Source: Perkinsus marinus ATCC 50983
Lineage: Eukaryota; Perkinsozoa; Perkinsida; Perkinsidae
Assembly: GCF_000006405.1 (NCBI RefSeq)
Contig: NW_003206847.1
Span: 720,106 to 745,978 of the forward strand
Length of the DNA: 25,873 bases
Direction: 5' to 3'
Shown here: positions 10,688-19,763 of the stretch, piece after piece
Layout: every line of letters starts with the position of its first letter
Numbering within the stretch: position 1 is the first letter of the stretch
The notes under the pieces: generated by a model
The model's input: only the letters and a program-made list of their open reading frames with translations
Databases searched by the model: none
Told to the model about the DNA's origin: nothing
Translations under genes and position numbers: made by a program

Positions 10688-11552
10688 AACTCGTCGAACT
10701 TCAGCCCCACGGTGGGTGCTTTTCTCGACATTTATTTCACCAGCGTCTTGATCACGATTCCACCGGGCAGAGTCTTCCCGCGCAGAATTCGGCCATTCGA
10801 GTTTGTTCACATAATAAAATTCACAATCCTTACCGCTTCGAACACTGAGTATTTATATTTCGAACATCCAACAGACATTCTAGTAGAATGTTTCTACTCT
10901 CCTTTCTCTCAAGACACACATATTGGCCTCAGCGGCATGTTGATGACACACAACACGTGCGGTGGCACATCTTCATGATCTGTCCTCTGTCCAAGCACAG
11001 CAGCTACGGTGGTTGGTTCCGATCCTTCAGAGTCGTTCACCATTCATCGATTGACTTGAACACAACAGAAGAGATAGCTCTGGATGGAAACGATAGCTAA
11101 TGGTCGTTAGTTGGTACGATGATCTCTCTCTCTAGCAGTAAACTGTACTGATGATGATGACTTGTAAAGAGGACAGGAGAGAATGTACACTAGGTCGAAG
11201 CCCCTGTCGTGACAAGCGCTCACATAGTTGCCGATTTGTGAGCACCACAGAAATGAAACTCGGGTGAATAACATGTAATGGAGCGTTGGCTTTACTCTGT
11301 ATAGAGGAACTGTAAAAATTAGAGTTGGATAAAGCAGAGTTTACTGTTGGTCACGAGCCATTATGGTCATGAAACAACGGCAGGGCTCGACCACTGCTCG
11401 CTCAGCACAATGCTGAGGTCGGGCAGGATTACTGTGAGCGTTGGAAGGGATAGAGGTATAGTCTCAGGCGAGGTTACATTTGACAGAAAATACGTGTCCA
11501 AGTCAAGATTATTGCTTCTTACGGGTCTTCATGCGGTTTGAGTTAACCTGAA
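10688..11552. other. Intergenic region, no gene seen
   Basis: About 865 bases upstream of the unknown minus-strand gene and downstream of the F-box-like gene. Short open frames on both strands lack splice support and resemble nothing I know. The region is otherwise featureless to me. Confidence 0.45.
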
Positions 11553-11629
11553 TGCAAGCACCGGGGATCGAACCTGGGTGGAAAACACGAGACCGTTCTC
11601 ACTTTACGTGCCCGCCACACCATCCTCGA
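11553..11629 (-). pseudogene. tRNA-like relic (B-box and T-arm, degenerate acceptor stem)
   Basis: On the minus strand a 77-nt stretch ends with a T-arm, CCAGG-TTCGATC-CCCGG (4 of 5 pairs), followed by TGCTTGC-A. The 5' heptamer TCGAGGA pairs with TGCTTGC at 5 of 7 positions, one of them G-T. An A-box-like TGGTGTGGCGG starts at the expected position 8, with GTGT/GCAC as a possible D-stem. No 5-bp anticodon stem with a 7-nt loop can be folded, and there is no downstream T-run. I read it as a decayed tRNA or tRNA-derived SINE head rather than a working tRNA. Confidence 0.35.
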
Positions 11630-11786
11630 ATACAGAATCAAAATCTTCCGAGTCAAAGAAGTATGCAGCAGACTCCGTCCGATCGCTAGAAGACGATGAT
11701 CGCGTCATGTTACCGCCTCCCATATTGCGGCCGATCACTGGCCTGCCACAATAACCACTCCTCTCCATATACCCAAAACTTCGGCC

Positions 11787-13798
11787 CTACGTTTCTTCCC
11801 CATTATCACTTGACAGGGACAACCATCTCGGTCCGGCGCCCCCTAAGGCGGCACTGCTAGACCGGGGCGTGTCGATGACACTAGGACTGGATGCCTCGTG
11901 AGCGACTTCATGTACATCATCGAGACTCTCAAGATCGACCATGAAATGCTCCTGTTCAGCAAGTCGTTGCTCCTCCTCCTCCAACTCTTCAATTTCTCTC
12001 GGGGCAAATTGCTCCCACTTGGACGGATAGTCGAGAGCCTCGATGTTATCATGAGGGTCATAGGGAGGCTTATTGCCTGAGCGAAGCGGTGAACGCGCGC
12101 CACGAAAATGCAACTCGATACACTTACAGACAGCTGTGAGCTCAGCTCGGACGAAATCATCATCGCCATTCACGTTGCAACACATGAGCGCTGGACGTAG
12201 GAACCGCTGCTCCGGTCGCGCCTTATACACAAACCCCGTACAATCGTAGGATGTTGAACTGAGAAATTTCGCATCGCTCCGCTAAGAAAATGTGAAATAT
12301 TTCATCCGAACTTACTCGCCGGCAGCCAGTATACCTCCTTCTGGGCCTATGGCTTCTACTTTTCGGAAGAATGCTACTTTGCCGTGTTGAAAGTATATCC
12401 CCACTCTGACCGACACTATGTTCCGCAATGCTGAATGGAGACAGTCTCGCAACAGCAAGTGGTTCTCTGTCGAGTCCTCTGAACCGGCAACCTGATATGC
12501 TGAGTGGTGACACGAACCACAGTGTCACCCTACCGCATAGGTCTCGAACTGGTCGAAATATTTCCCTTGTGAGGACAACACGGCAGAGAGCGGCCCGAAG
12601 GCTATCGCCCACATTGAGGGATCCGTCTCCAAGGCGAAGTCGCAGGTCTCCATCTTCTCCACAGACCGACCCGACGAGTCCGTCAACTTCGAACTTGGAA
12701 TTTCCAGGGAGTCCATATCAGACGCTGTCGTAGACACACTACAAGACGGCGTTGGTGTCACCATATGGCTGCCATCGATGACCTGCAATACACTAGACCG
12801 ACCCGGACTGCCCCATAGGGCCTACCCCGACCACCGCTCGAGTAGCACTAGGGCTGAAATGAAGGTCTACTAAGTACTCCAAATAGATGCCCCTCTCGTG
12901 CGTCGTTGGTATCTACCACAACATCTCACACCCTCCCCTACACGCTGTTGTATTACTACCTCAAACTTGCTTGGACAAGTGAACGAACAGGACCCCGAAG
13001 GTACCGATCTAACTCGACCGCCACCATTATCATCACCCTGTGCCGCATGAGACTCCCCCTGCAAGCCCGTGTGCTGTGACGGCGAGACGTCCTCCAGAGC
13101 AATGCTCAGGTCCTCGGCAGTGATATCAGTAACCTCTGTAGACCTCAGTTGGACTGAGGACGGCACCCCATCGCGTGGCACCAGATAAGGACACTGTAAA
13201 GGAACATTAATAGGAAGGACCAGAACAGCCAATAGGCGCACCTCTTCGAATGCGATACCGTTCATGAAGTGCCCACACCGCAAGGGCCAGAAACGGTAGT
13301 CGTCCTTCTCGCGATTCACCGCGTGCTTCAGTGACGTCCCAGAAGTCCCGGCGTAGATGGAGGGGTCGTCGAAGATTTCCCCGTCCATTGCGAAGCCATC
13401 GAATAGGAGTAAGCCGGTTTGCCTCCACACCGGTCCCAACAATTGCCGCACTCGCCTGAGGGAAATGCAGTACAGCAAGAGTACGAGGACAGTGACGCTC
13501 ACTGGCTGGTCGTAGCCATCGCACTTAGGGAGCGGAAACCCAGGAATAGTCCGACAGACTGGATTGCCTCCTCTGGGAGTTCCCCCATAAAGTCACGCCC
13601 CTTCCACGATTCCTTTATGACCAGCTCTCGAGCTCTTTGCAGAAGTTCCAATATACTTTCCTCGGGCAGGCCGCCCGCTACTTCAAGTAAAGCATCAATG
13701 CTAGGGGATACATCTTTGCTATGATTCCATACAGAACAACATCGTACAGAGGAGCGAATACTACTGGATGATGAAGCAGTAGTAGTGGATAATGACAT
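11787..13798 (-). CDS. F-box-like protein with possible SPRY-like C-terminal half
   Basis: Eight exons, minus strand: 13798-13503, 13455-13242, 13193-12932, 12869-12826, 12782-12534, 12491-12316, 12258-12128, 12076-11787 (1662 nt, 553 residues). Introns are 42-62 nt and every joint keeps frame. Residues of about 72-112 look like an F-box: GELPEEAIQSVGLFLGFRSL, then a small-residue helix and RVRQLLGPVW across the first splice. F-box proteins normally hold targets in SCF ubiquitin ligases. The C-terminal half contains VRVGIYFQHGKVAFFRK and TGFVYKARP-RFLRPAL, which resemble the VGV-LD-G-L-F-R and PA- strands of a SPRY/B30.2 fold, but I am not sure. A Glu-rich coiled segment (EIEELEEEEQRLAEQE) precedes a Ser-rich tail. 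The third donor is chosen among near-equal alternatives. Confidence 0.65.
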
Positions 13799-14256
13799 AT
13801 GAAGTCAACTAAAACGGAAGGAAATTCAATACCGTCTCGGTGTGAACTCAAGTCGCAAAAAATGATACCACACCTTGTGGAGGTGAACGTAACATGGAAC
13901 GTAGTATACGATAGCTCTTCCATACTTAAAACGTAGCGCAGTCTGATCTTAGGAAAACGTTCATTATATAACGCGCTGAAAGACAACGGCGAGCTTGTTA
14001 CGATTCCCATGAAAAACACTACTCCGATGAACCCGGAAAATATTTCAATTTTCTTGAGCTGGTACCACAAAATGAAAAAAAATTTCCGTGGTTTAGGTTT
14101 CCATGCGGTATCGCCTCACTCCTCGCGACTGTACAGTTCAGCAGACTGTTTACCCCATATTAGCGTGAACAATAAAGGAGGTCATTGAGCCTACTTCTAC
14201 TAGTAATTTTGTGAAAGCATAGACGGAGCAAACCCTATCTACATGCAGTTGGAAAT
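13799..14256. other. Intergenic spacer, no gene supported
   Basis: 458 bases between two minus-strand genes. A stop-free minus frame exists across most of it and runs into the F-box-like gene in the wrong frame, but it has no ATG near its head and no splice support. Confidence 0.45.
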
Positions 14257-14638
14257 TTACGAACAATTTCCACGCCCAAGCTGAGCAAGCGTCACTGATT
14301 CCCGATCGTATTCTACTGCCTCGGCAGAGTCATCAAATCCCTCCCCTACGTCGATACAGTCGTCAGGGTTGATACAAATGTCCTCCCCTGCCTGTCGGGC
14401 CTCAGAGTTTTCCTCCTTGGGTTGCCTTAGTAGGAGAGGTCGATATTGAGTTCTAAGTCGATATAGAGTTCGAAACCCGTATGAGCTGAGTCAGCTCAGC
14501 TGACAGCCAGCGGCTAGGGCTTCTATTATTCGACGACGTTCAGCACGTCACACGTGGTGCGGGACGCGGCGAAGAATTATCGATTAGTTGGGCGAGCGCG
14601 TGACGCAAGAAGAATCTTGCGTTGAAGAATGACTGCAT
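14257..14638 (-). CDS. Small two-exon protein with presequence-like N-terminus
   Basis: Exons 14638-14547 and 14485-14257 join in frame (321 nt, 106 residues) through a 61-nt intron. The N-terminus MQSFFNARFFLRHALAQLI is rich in Arg and aromatic residues and lacks acid for the first 20 positions, as in mitochondrial presequences. The C-terminal half is acidic (DDCIDVGEGFDDSAEAVEYD). I recognise no family. The acceptor lies in a 15-bp palindrome (14483-14497). The start is the first ATG of the open frame. Support is limited to frame continuity, biased composition and splice consensus. Confidence 0.45.
14483..14497. repeat. Palindrome GAGCTGA-g-TCAGCTC
   Basis: A perfect 7-bp inverted repeat with a one-base centre. 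It overlaps the 3' splice site of the small minus-strand gene (intron end at 14486). Confidence 0.6.
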
Positions 14639-14680
14639 CGATCACGCTATAGTTGCTGCTACTGGTCTACATTGAAGTGT

Positions 14681-14761
14681 TGGCTATGATGAATCAACCC
14701 ATATTCTTGCTATTACCACCGCAGAGGTAACGATGAAGTTATACGGTTGAATCTGACGCCA
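14681..14761 (+). ncRNA. Candidate box C/D snoRNA
   Basis: Box C ATGATGA at 14686-14692 matches RUGAUGA exactly. Box D CTGA is at 14753-14756. The flanks TGGC (14681-14684) and GCCA (14758-14761) form a 4-bp terminal stem in the right place. An internal CAGA near 14731 followed by ACGATGA-like sequence could be D' and C'. The 2'-O-methylation target is not predicted. Confidence 0.4.
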
Positions 14762-15151
14762 TAGTTGCTGATGCCTTTGATGATAAACGAATTTTTGACA
14801 GTAATCCACCGAGTCTTCTGTTCAGCAGAGGAGCTGCGGATTGAACAATTCTTTGGCTGTGTCTGAGGTTCTCTGATGAAAATGAACTAGTGATGAAATC
14901 AACCCTTTAATGGCTAGGATTCGTCTGTGATGTGGTAGGTGGAGGTCGCCGTTGTTACACTGGGCGCTCCTAGCCGCGTACGGGTAGTGGTAGAGTGAGG
15001 ACGAATAACTGCAGTGGATTTAACCGCTTCGCTCCGCTACTGGTCGTCGTCGGTCTACTACGCTGCTAGAGTGATTACGAGAGAATCTTTGCCATCCGAA
15101 TGTTAGTGGTTCGTGTTGGCGACAAGCACTCTTTAACACTCTATTAAAGGT

Positions 15152-15252
15152 GTTGTTGTATATGATGATGATCATTGAAAATTGAGAATAGGTCGAATCT
15201 TAATCGATCTAATCGAAGTGTCGATACTCATTAGCCCAACTGAATAAACAAC
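15152..15252 (+). ncRNA. Candidate box C/D snoRNA with long terminal stem
   Basis: Box C ATGATGA at 15162-15168 and box D CTGA at 15240-15243 are flanked by GTTGTTGTAT (15152-15161) and ATAAACAAC (15244-15252). These pair over 9 bp with one bulged G, directly abutting the boxes as in true C/D snoRNAs. The 71-nt interior is typical in length. A weak D' (TTGAG near 15183) is possible. Confidence 0.5.
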
Positions 15253-15373
15253 TTTCGAAATCATTCGCACTACCGTATCGATGCCAGGATTGGAGGCCTC
15301 GCAGTTGCTCTGTATGCTAAGTGTTGAATAGATCCTTTTTTGCTTTCCCTCATGGCTGAGGTCGGCAAGAAGA

Positions 15374-15473
15374 NNNNNNNNNNNNNNNNNNNNNNNNNNN
15401 NNNNNNNNNNNNNNNNNNNNNNNNNNNNNNNNNNNNNNNNNNNNNNNNNNNNNNNNNNNNNNNNNNNNNNNNN
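15374..15473. other. Assembly gap (100 N)
   Basis: Exactly 100 N, the usual placeholder for a scaffold gap of unknown size. Continuity of the flanks rests on the assembler. Confidence 0.98.
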
Positions 15474-15684
15474 TTAGAAAGGAGTATTCAGGAGTTGGCC
15501 AATAAGGTGATCCTTATCGTAAAGCCGACGCGTGTCAGTTTTCCTTCAGACCTCCTCCAACGATCTTTCTGTGGACGACAAGTGAGCTCATCCCCATGAT
15601 TGACAATTAATCTCATTTCTATCGCTTGAGTTCTCAGTACTTATAACACAAGCAATAGGCGATAGAAAAATGACATCGTGGAAA
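15474..15684. other. Downstream flank of the minus-strand gene array
   Basis: 211 bases between the gap and the stop codon of the last array gene. No exon or structure seen; it presumably holds the last 3' UTR. Confidence 0.4.
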
Positions 15685-15990
15685 CTACAGCGTTTGCCCA
15701 GGTCTTGCTAACTCCGCCTCCCCTTTGGCTCTCTCAGCAGGGTCGGCCGAATACTTCTGTTCAGCCTTCTCATGGACTGCTGCCATTCTCAGCCACTCAC
15801 GTCGTTCGGCAGCCTCTTGCAAGGCCAGTTGCTCCGTCTGACCGAAAGAGAAAATCCGCCGATATTTTCTCATCGCGTTTCCTACATATTTGGCCGAAGT
15901 TGTAGCGGCGGAGCGGTACATGACATATAGAGGTAAAACGGTGGCCACGACCACCGTGGCCGCCCATTTCAGCTTCTCCTTCGTATCCAT
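15685..15990 (-). CDS. Small single-span membrane protein, unknown family
   Basis: Intron-less frame of 101 residues, ATG at 15990 and stop at 15685. A hydrophobic helix of about residues 9-24 (WAATVVVATVLPLYVMY) is followed by a long basic then charged helix (AMRKYRRIFSFG, EQLALQEAAERREWLRM). This layout suits a mitochondrial inner-membrane or ER subunit with a soluble coiled tail, but no family is recognised. It follows the stop of the helical-repeat gene by only 40 nt. The start codon is preceded by TTCGCTCAG plus one base, a splice acceptor placed too close to the ATG to serve an ordinary first intron well but ideal for trans-splicing. An upstream frame starting at another ATG would place the acceptor inside coding sequence, so I prefer this start. 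Confidence 0.7.
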   Translation of the reverse strand: MDTKEKLKWAATVVVATVLPLYVMYRSAATTSAKYVGNAMRKYRRIFSFGQTEQLALQEAAERREWLRMAAVHEKAEQKYSADPAERAKGEAELARPGQTL

Positions 15991-16030
15991 CCTGAGCGAA
16001 CGCCATAGTAAGGGCCGCGTAGCAATGCCC
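15991..16030 (-). promoter_or_regulatory. 40-nt intergenic spacer with candidate trans-splice acceptor
   Basis: Read on the minus strand, the spacer runs from the TAA of the upstream gene to ...GTTCGCTCAG-g-ATG. The AG (15993-15992) lies one base before the start codon. There is no room for a separate promoter. Confidence 0.5.
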
Positions 16031-18140
16031 TTACAGTTCCATGTCCTCGTCACTGGTCCGCATCCTCCTACGTCGTCTCCTCTCACTAGGGGTCTCGTTC
16101 ACTGAGGCGAACCCCACCGTCTGTACCACGTGCCAACATGCTCTTCGGTACACAAGAACACCACCGCTACGCAAATGAAAACGGGCAAGCATCCAACTAC
16201 TAGGAGGTGATGACCTCCCATTAAAAACTCGATATGACCAAAGCACTGCAGAAACCAAACCGGTTCAGAAACATGGTCAAGTGACACGAGCCAGTCGCCG
16301 CTCAAGTCGTCGCTTCCGGCGCAGTCTCCCACCATACGCTACGCTGAGGGCTTGCACGCACCTCGCCCACTCAGCCGGACCCAGGTCGCCCCTGCGTTTA
16401 GGCAAGTGGTTCGCTAGCAGTCTCAACGCTCTGCCACTGCCTCGCATAGCGCTCCAGGCAACACATAAGGATACTAAAGTACCAGCAGGAAGGGCATCTT
16501 TCAGAGGGACAGTGTAAGGTAGACCTAGAATGTAAACCGTGTGCCTTTCTAGACCCGCCACTATCTCAGCGCGCCACTCTGAATTCGGGAAGTGCCTACG
16601 ACAGGAGGTCGATGAATCAGCAAATATCCGGCGTTTTCTTACTTCATGCCTGATACCACTCGTGCTAGGTCCACCGGCAAAGTTCGCTTAACGGCATCAT
16701 TGGTCATGAACCTGCCTAGTGCCGGCTCCAGTACTTCTCTGCTGTCACATTCAGAGATGAGCCGCGAGCGATAGAGCGAACCAACCGACTGGATGACAAT
16801 ACAAAGATCACGATGGGAGAAGCGACCCACCTGGAGTGGACCAGTTACGACCAAAACTACAGCAGTGACACTCACACGAGAAATGGCCGCTGACAGCAGC
16901 ACTCGAGCGAAGTCCTCAGCTTTGGCTCGGTCGGTGAGCCTCCGCGGTAGGCCTCGATGCCTCTCACGGAAGCCCAATCCGCAACAGTCAGCAGCCGCAG
17001 AGCGGATAACCAGTGCCAACTACGAGGGACCGGGAGTTGATTCACCCTAGGTCGACACAGAGGAAGCTACCTTATGTGCAGTCAGATTGAAAACTTCCCT
17101 GCTGAAGTGGGGAGGCGACAGATGCCACAGTATTGGAGTAGATGACAACGGGTAGACAGGGTACTTAGGCATGTCACTAGATTCCAGTGCTATTCGTGAT
17201 GGCCGCATGCTCGTGCTCCTTACCACGCTTTCACCCACGGTGGTGTTCACCGCATCAGAGGAAGTCTCCTTGTTGCAGGCTGGTGGGAGCAGTACCGGAG
17301 CCTCCAGTGATTCCAGGAAGACATCTCCGGACGAATTCGAGGCAGCTGCCGAGTCCTCCAGAATTTCACCCAATAGTTTTCGGCTAGCCTTGCTGACCTC
17401 TGCCGCTTCTAGCAAGTGTTCTACCTTCAGCACAGCCTCCTCGTTGGGCCCTAGCGACGCTAACTTCACAGAGGCGGCGTTCCACCAGCCTTCAGTAGCA
17501 CCATACCGACTCAAGGGCAACAGCAATCTACATACCTCCCCAATTGTTTTGCTGTCCATCAAGGGAACGGCGCGCGCCAGGAAATTGCCCAGAGGCGTTG
17601 CTAAACCGCCAGCTACTTTCCGTGGTAAGTTACCCAGGACTCTCAACACAGCCAAATGGCCGGCCATACCGAACTCACCGTCAGGACATCGTGCGAACTC
17701 CCGCAAGTGCACCTCCAGACCGGACTTGATCAGATGCCAATCTTCGCAATGTACCGCCATGTCAGTTGAGAGGAGATACTCTAGTGTTGGTAAGGGAAGC
17801 TCCGAACAACGGCGGCCGACGTACCGGCCTAACACCCTCCACAGAATCGGAGGCAGACCGGACCTTTCCTGCATCCGGGCTGCAAGCACCTCGAGTCCCT
17901 CAGCAGTGATGCCTCGGAGTCTCTGACGGAAGGCGTAAGCCATAGAATCGTCACTTGGATAATCTTGCTTCACTTGCACTTCCTTACAGTTTCCCAACGC
18001 CATGCCCTCAGATTCAGTCCCCGCCGATGACAGCAATAACGGGTATTGTACTCTGTGTCCTTCATCTATACAGGGCAAACCTCGAGCCCTCGGAGGTGGG
18101 AGCAGCTTGTTGGGCCGTAGTGTTGGGTGCGACCCCGCAT
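16031..18140 (-). CDS. Helical-repeat (HPR/OPR/FAST-like) protein, probably organellar RNA-binding
   Basis: Well-supported exons: 18003-17071, 17019-16876, 16830-16643, 16595-16288, 16245-16031, all in phase, with introns of 51, 45, 47 and 42 nt (595 residues from the ATG at 18003). An extra first exon from ATG 18140 joined by a 74-nt intron (18079-18006) also keeps frame and would leave a 43-nt gap to the preceding gene, matching its neighbours. The body is a series of Leu/Ala-rich helix pairs (for example AYAFRQRLRGITAEGLEVLA, HLAVLRVLGNLPRKVA, EWARCVQALSVAYGG), like the octo- and heptatricopeptide-like repeats of organellar RNA-binding proteins, which are abundant in alveolates. The tail is Arg-rich then acidic (RRRRRRMRTSDEDMEL). 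I cannot assign an RNA target. The repeat family is inferred from pattern, not a profile hit. Confidence 0.7.
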
Positions 18141-18183
18141 GTGCTGACACCGAACGGACCTGACTAGCTTGTGTAGGAGCCCA

Positions 18184-18587
18184 TCACCTTTCGTCCAGCC
18201 TTACTACCACTTGCATGATATCGCCGTCATAGAAACCGGGCATCGGCCCTAGATAGAATGCCGGGCGCTCTGGCGTGGACAGAACATGCCCCTTGAAGCA
18301 GTTAGATGACACTAATAGCGAGCAATACGACGGTCAGGATTGACAACTCACCCCAGAGCATTTTCTGTGGTTTGTGTTCCCATCGAATCTTCACCAGAGT
18401 CTTCTCACTCTTGAGTGCCTCAAACTCGGCCCTTGCCCGAGCCAGCTCTTGTCGCCTCTGGACTGTGGCGGGATTTGCAGCTCTACCCCTCACGATGAGC
18501 TTCCTACCCGGCATCCACGGTTGGAGACAGAAACTGCCACCGTGATACCACACCTTGAGCAACTCTCGAATTCAACACCCTGAGCAT
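18184..18587 (-). CDS. Small basic protein, unknown family
   Basis: Main exon about 18533-18329, then 18291-18184 after a 37-nt intron (40 nt if the earlier GT is used). The start ATG at 18587 reads MLRV, with a weakly supported 43-nt intron (18576-18534) to reach the main frame; a start at MPGRKL inside the main exon is the alternative. The protein is about 107 residues. A basic helical middle (RRQELARARAEFEALKSEK) precedes KIRWEHKPQKMLWGELSIL, then FYLGPMPGFYDGDIMQVVV. The last part looks like a small beta domain. The basic start and size would suit a mitochondrial ribosomal or respiratory subunit, but this is a guess. Confidence 0.5.
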
Positions 18588-18643
18588 ACTCAAAATGCAT
18601 CACAGTAAAAACATATAATGGTTATAGCATATCCTGATGATAC
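18588..18643 (-). promoter_or_regulatory. 56-nt intergenic spacer with candidate trans-splice acceptor
   Basis: Minus strand: the TAA of the membrane-protein gene, then an AT-rich stretch ending TTTTGAG-t-ATG. The AG (18590-18589) lies one base before the next start codon. Confidence 0.45.
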
Positions 18644-19763
18644 TTATTCCCGTGACTCGGGTCTCATAACAGGTAGTCTCGCGCTGCCCTGTGGCCTCAG
18701 CATAAGCCACCATATAAAGCCAACGACTGGAGTGAATGCGAGGTAGACCATAATACAGAGGCCCATACAGGAGGCGAACGCTTGCACGGCTCGGAGAACT
18801 GCCAGAAAGCCACTACTAGCCTTTATTGCGCTGACGATAGAGTCCGGCTCGCAGCCTGCGAATCTCCCAGGAGATACCAGTGCACCTTGTTCAAGCAGCT
18901 ATTATCATCAGGACACAATGAGAGCCCACCTAGGCGCAACCAAGCCGGTATGAGCGCGATACAGAGGGGAGTGCATAACAAGTTCACGCCAAGTGCTATG
19001 GTAGACTGGGGTGCGTTGGGACCTAGGAAGGACCAATACAATGTCGAGCAAACAACAACGTTTCAACCTTTCGAGTGGTTCTAAGATTGACTTTGAGTAA
19101 TATCAACCAGTGTGGGGAAATATGCACATGGTCAACGACGTGTGTCGGTGAAAGAACGAAAATTCTGAGCAAATTTTGGGAAATTTTCATTGGTTGGCGT
19201 ACACTTCTACCCGAATTCGCACATATACTTCTATAATTAGTGAGGAAACTCCCAGCACAGCTGAGGTAAGCGAACAACTATTCCAACACTGGCATCAACA
19301 GCATAACAATGAGAAGCGATTCGCAAACTTTCAAAAGAGTTCCGTAGTCTTAAAACATGAGTTATAAAAGAGCCATAACGATGCAGTTGAAGAGATTTCT
19401 AAAGACCTACACCATTTAGTCCAGCGACTCCTACGGAACACGACCAAGAATGCCCCCAGTAGGGCGGTGCTGGTGCCCGGGATTGGAAATATTCCAAACC
19501 AAAATCCTAAGGAAAAAATGAAAAATTTTTCGTTAGTAAAATCGCTCACCCAAGATGAGGGCCGAACCCAAGTCCATCTTTTCCAAGCTTCTAGCGGGCA
19601 ATACGAAATTGAGGTTAAACCAGCGTTTGATCCGCTGCCCCCAGCTGAGCTCGTTATCAGAAGGAGGAGGAGGAGGAGCACTGCTCGAGTGATCCCTAGA
19701 TGGCATTTCAATGGAACACTCAGACTCAGAAGTAGGGGAAAGAGATACGACTTCTGCGGACAT
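18644..19763 (-). CDS. DUF2062-like multi-pass membrane protein
   Basis: Exons 19763-19550, 19506-19435, 19022-18930, 18855-18644 (591 nt, 196 residues). After a Ser/Pro-rich head (SSSAPPPPPS) come WGQRIKRWFNLNFVL and SLEKMDLGSALILGGFWFGIFPIPGTSTALLGAFLVVFR. The G-F-(W)-G-(I)FP-PGT signature followed by STIALGVNLLCTPLCIALIP matches the layout of DUF2062 domains, where a similar P-G motif joins two membrane helices. The function of that family is not known to me. Two more hydrophobic helices follow (ASCMGLCIMVYLAFTPVVGF). The first intron is textbook: GTGAGC, ACTAAC branch site, long T-run, 43 nt. The second (19023-19434) is 412 nt, eight times the norm. The start follows GTTGTTTCAG by four bases. 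Confidence 0.65.

Larger units (their letters stand above)
14639..15373. other. Non-coding stretch with RNA-like structure
   Basis: No open frame of useful length on either strand. Besides two box C/D candidates it holds an 8-bp perfect inverted repeat GGCTAGGA/TCCTAGCC (14912-14919, 14968-14975) enclosing 48 nt, and several further TGATGA motifs (for example 14890-14896). The phrase CATAGTTGCTG or TATAGTTGCTG occurs twice (near 14647 and 14759). The stretch ends at the assembly gap. Confidence 0.5.

Noticed and set aside
10589-10978. 129-residue plus-strand open frame
   Set aside because: It lies antisense to the first exons of the unknown minus-strand gene and has no splice or family support.
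13678-14070. 130-residue minus-strand open frame
   Set aside because: It has no ATG at its head, overlaps the F-box-like exon in another frame and resembles nothing; probably chance.
14603-14622. Strong 8-bp hairpin ACGCAAGA-AGAA-TCTTGCGT as an RNA element or terminator
   Set aside because: It falls inside the first exon of the small minus-strand gene and encodes part of its Arg/Phe-rich start; no independent sign of an RNA role.
14777-14866. Third box C/D candidate (TTGATGA to CTGA)
   Set aside because: Box C starts with T instead of a purine and the terminal stem is at best 3 bp.
15190-15340. Short minus-strand peptide starting MRESKKGS with a possible 34-nt intron
   Set aside because: The intron would be shorter than any other here and the product is only 36 residues; it also overlaps the better snoRNA candidate.
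17171-17926. 251-residue plus-strand open frame
   Set aside because: It is antisense to the helical-repeat gene, whose frame has matching introns and repeat pattern; the plus frame is a GC-driven shadow.
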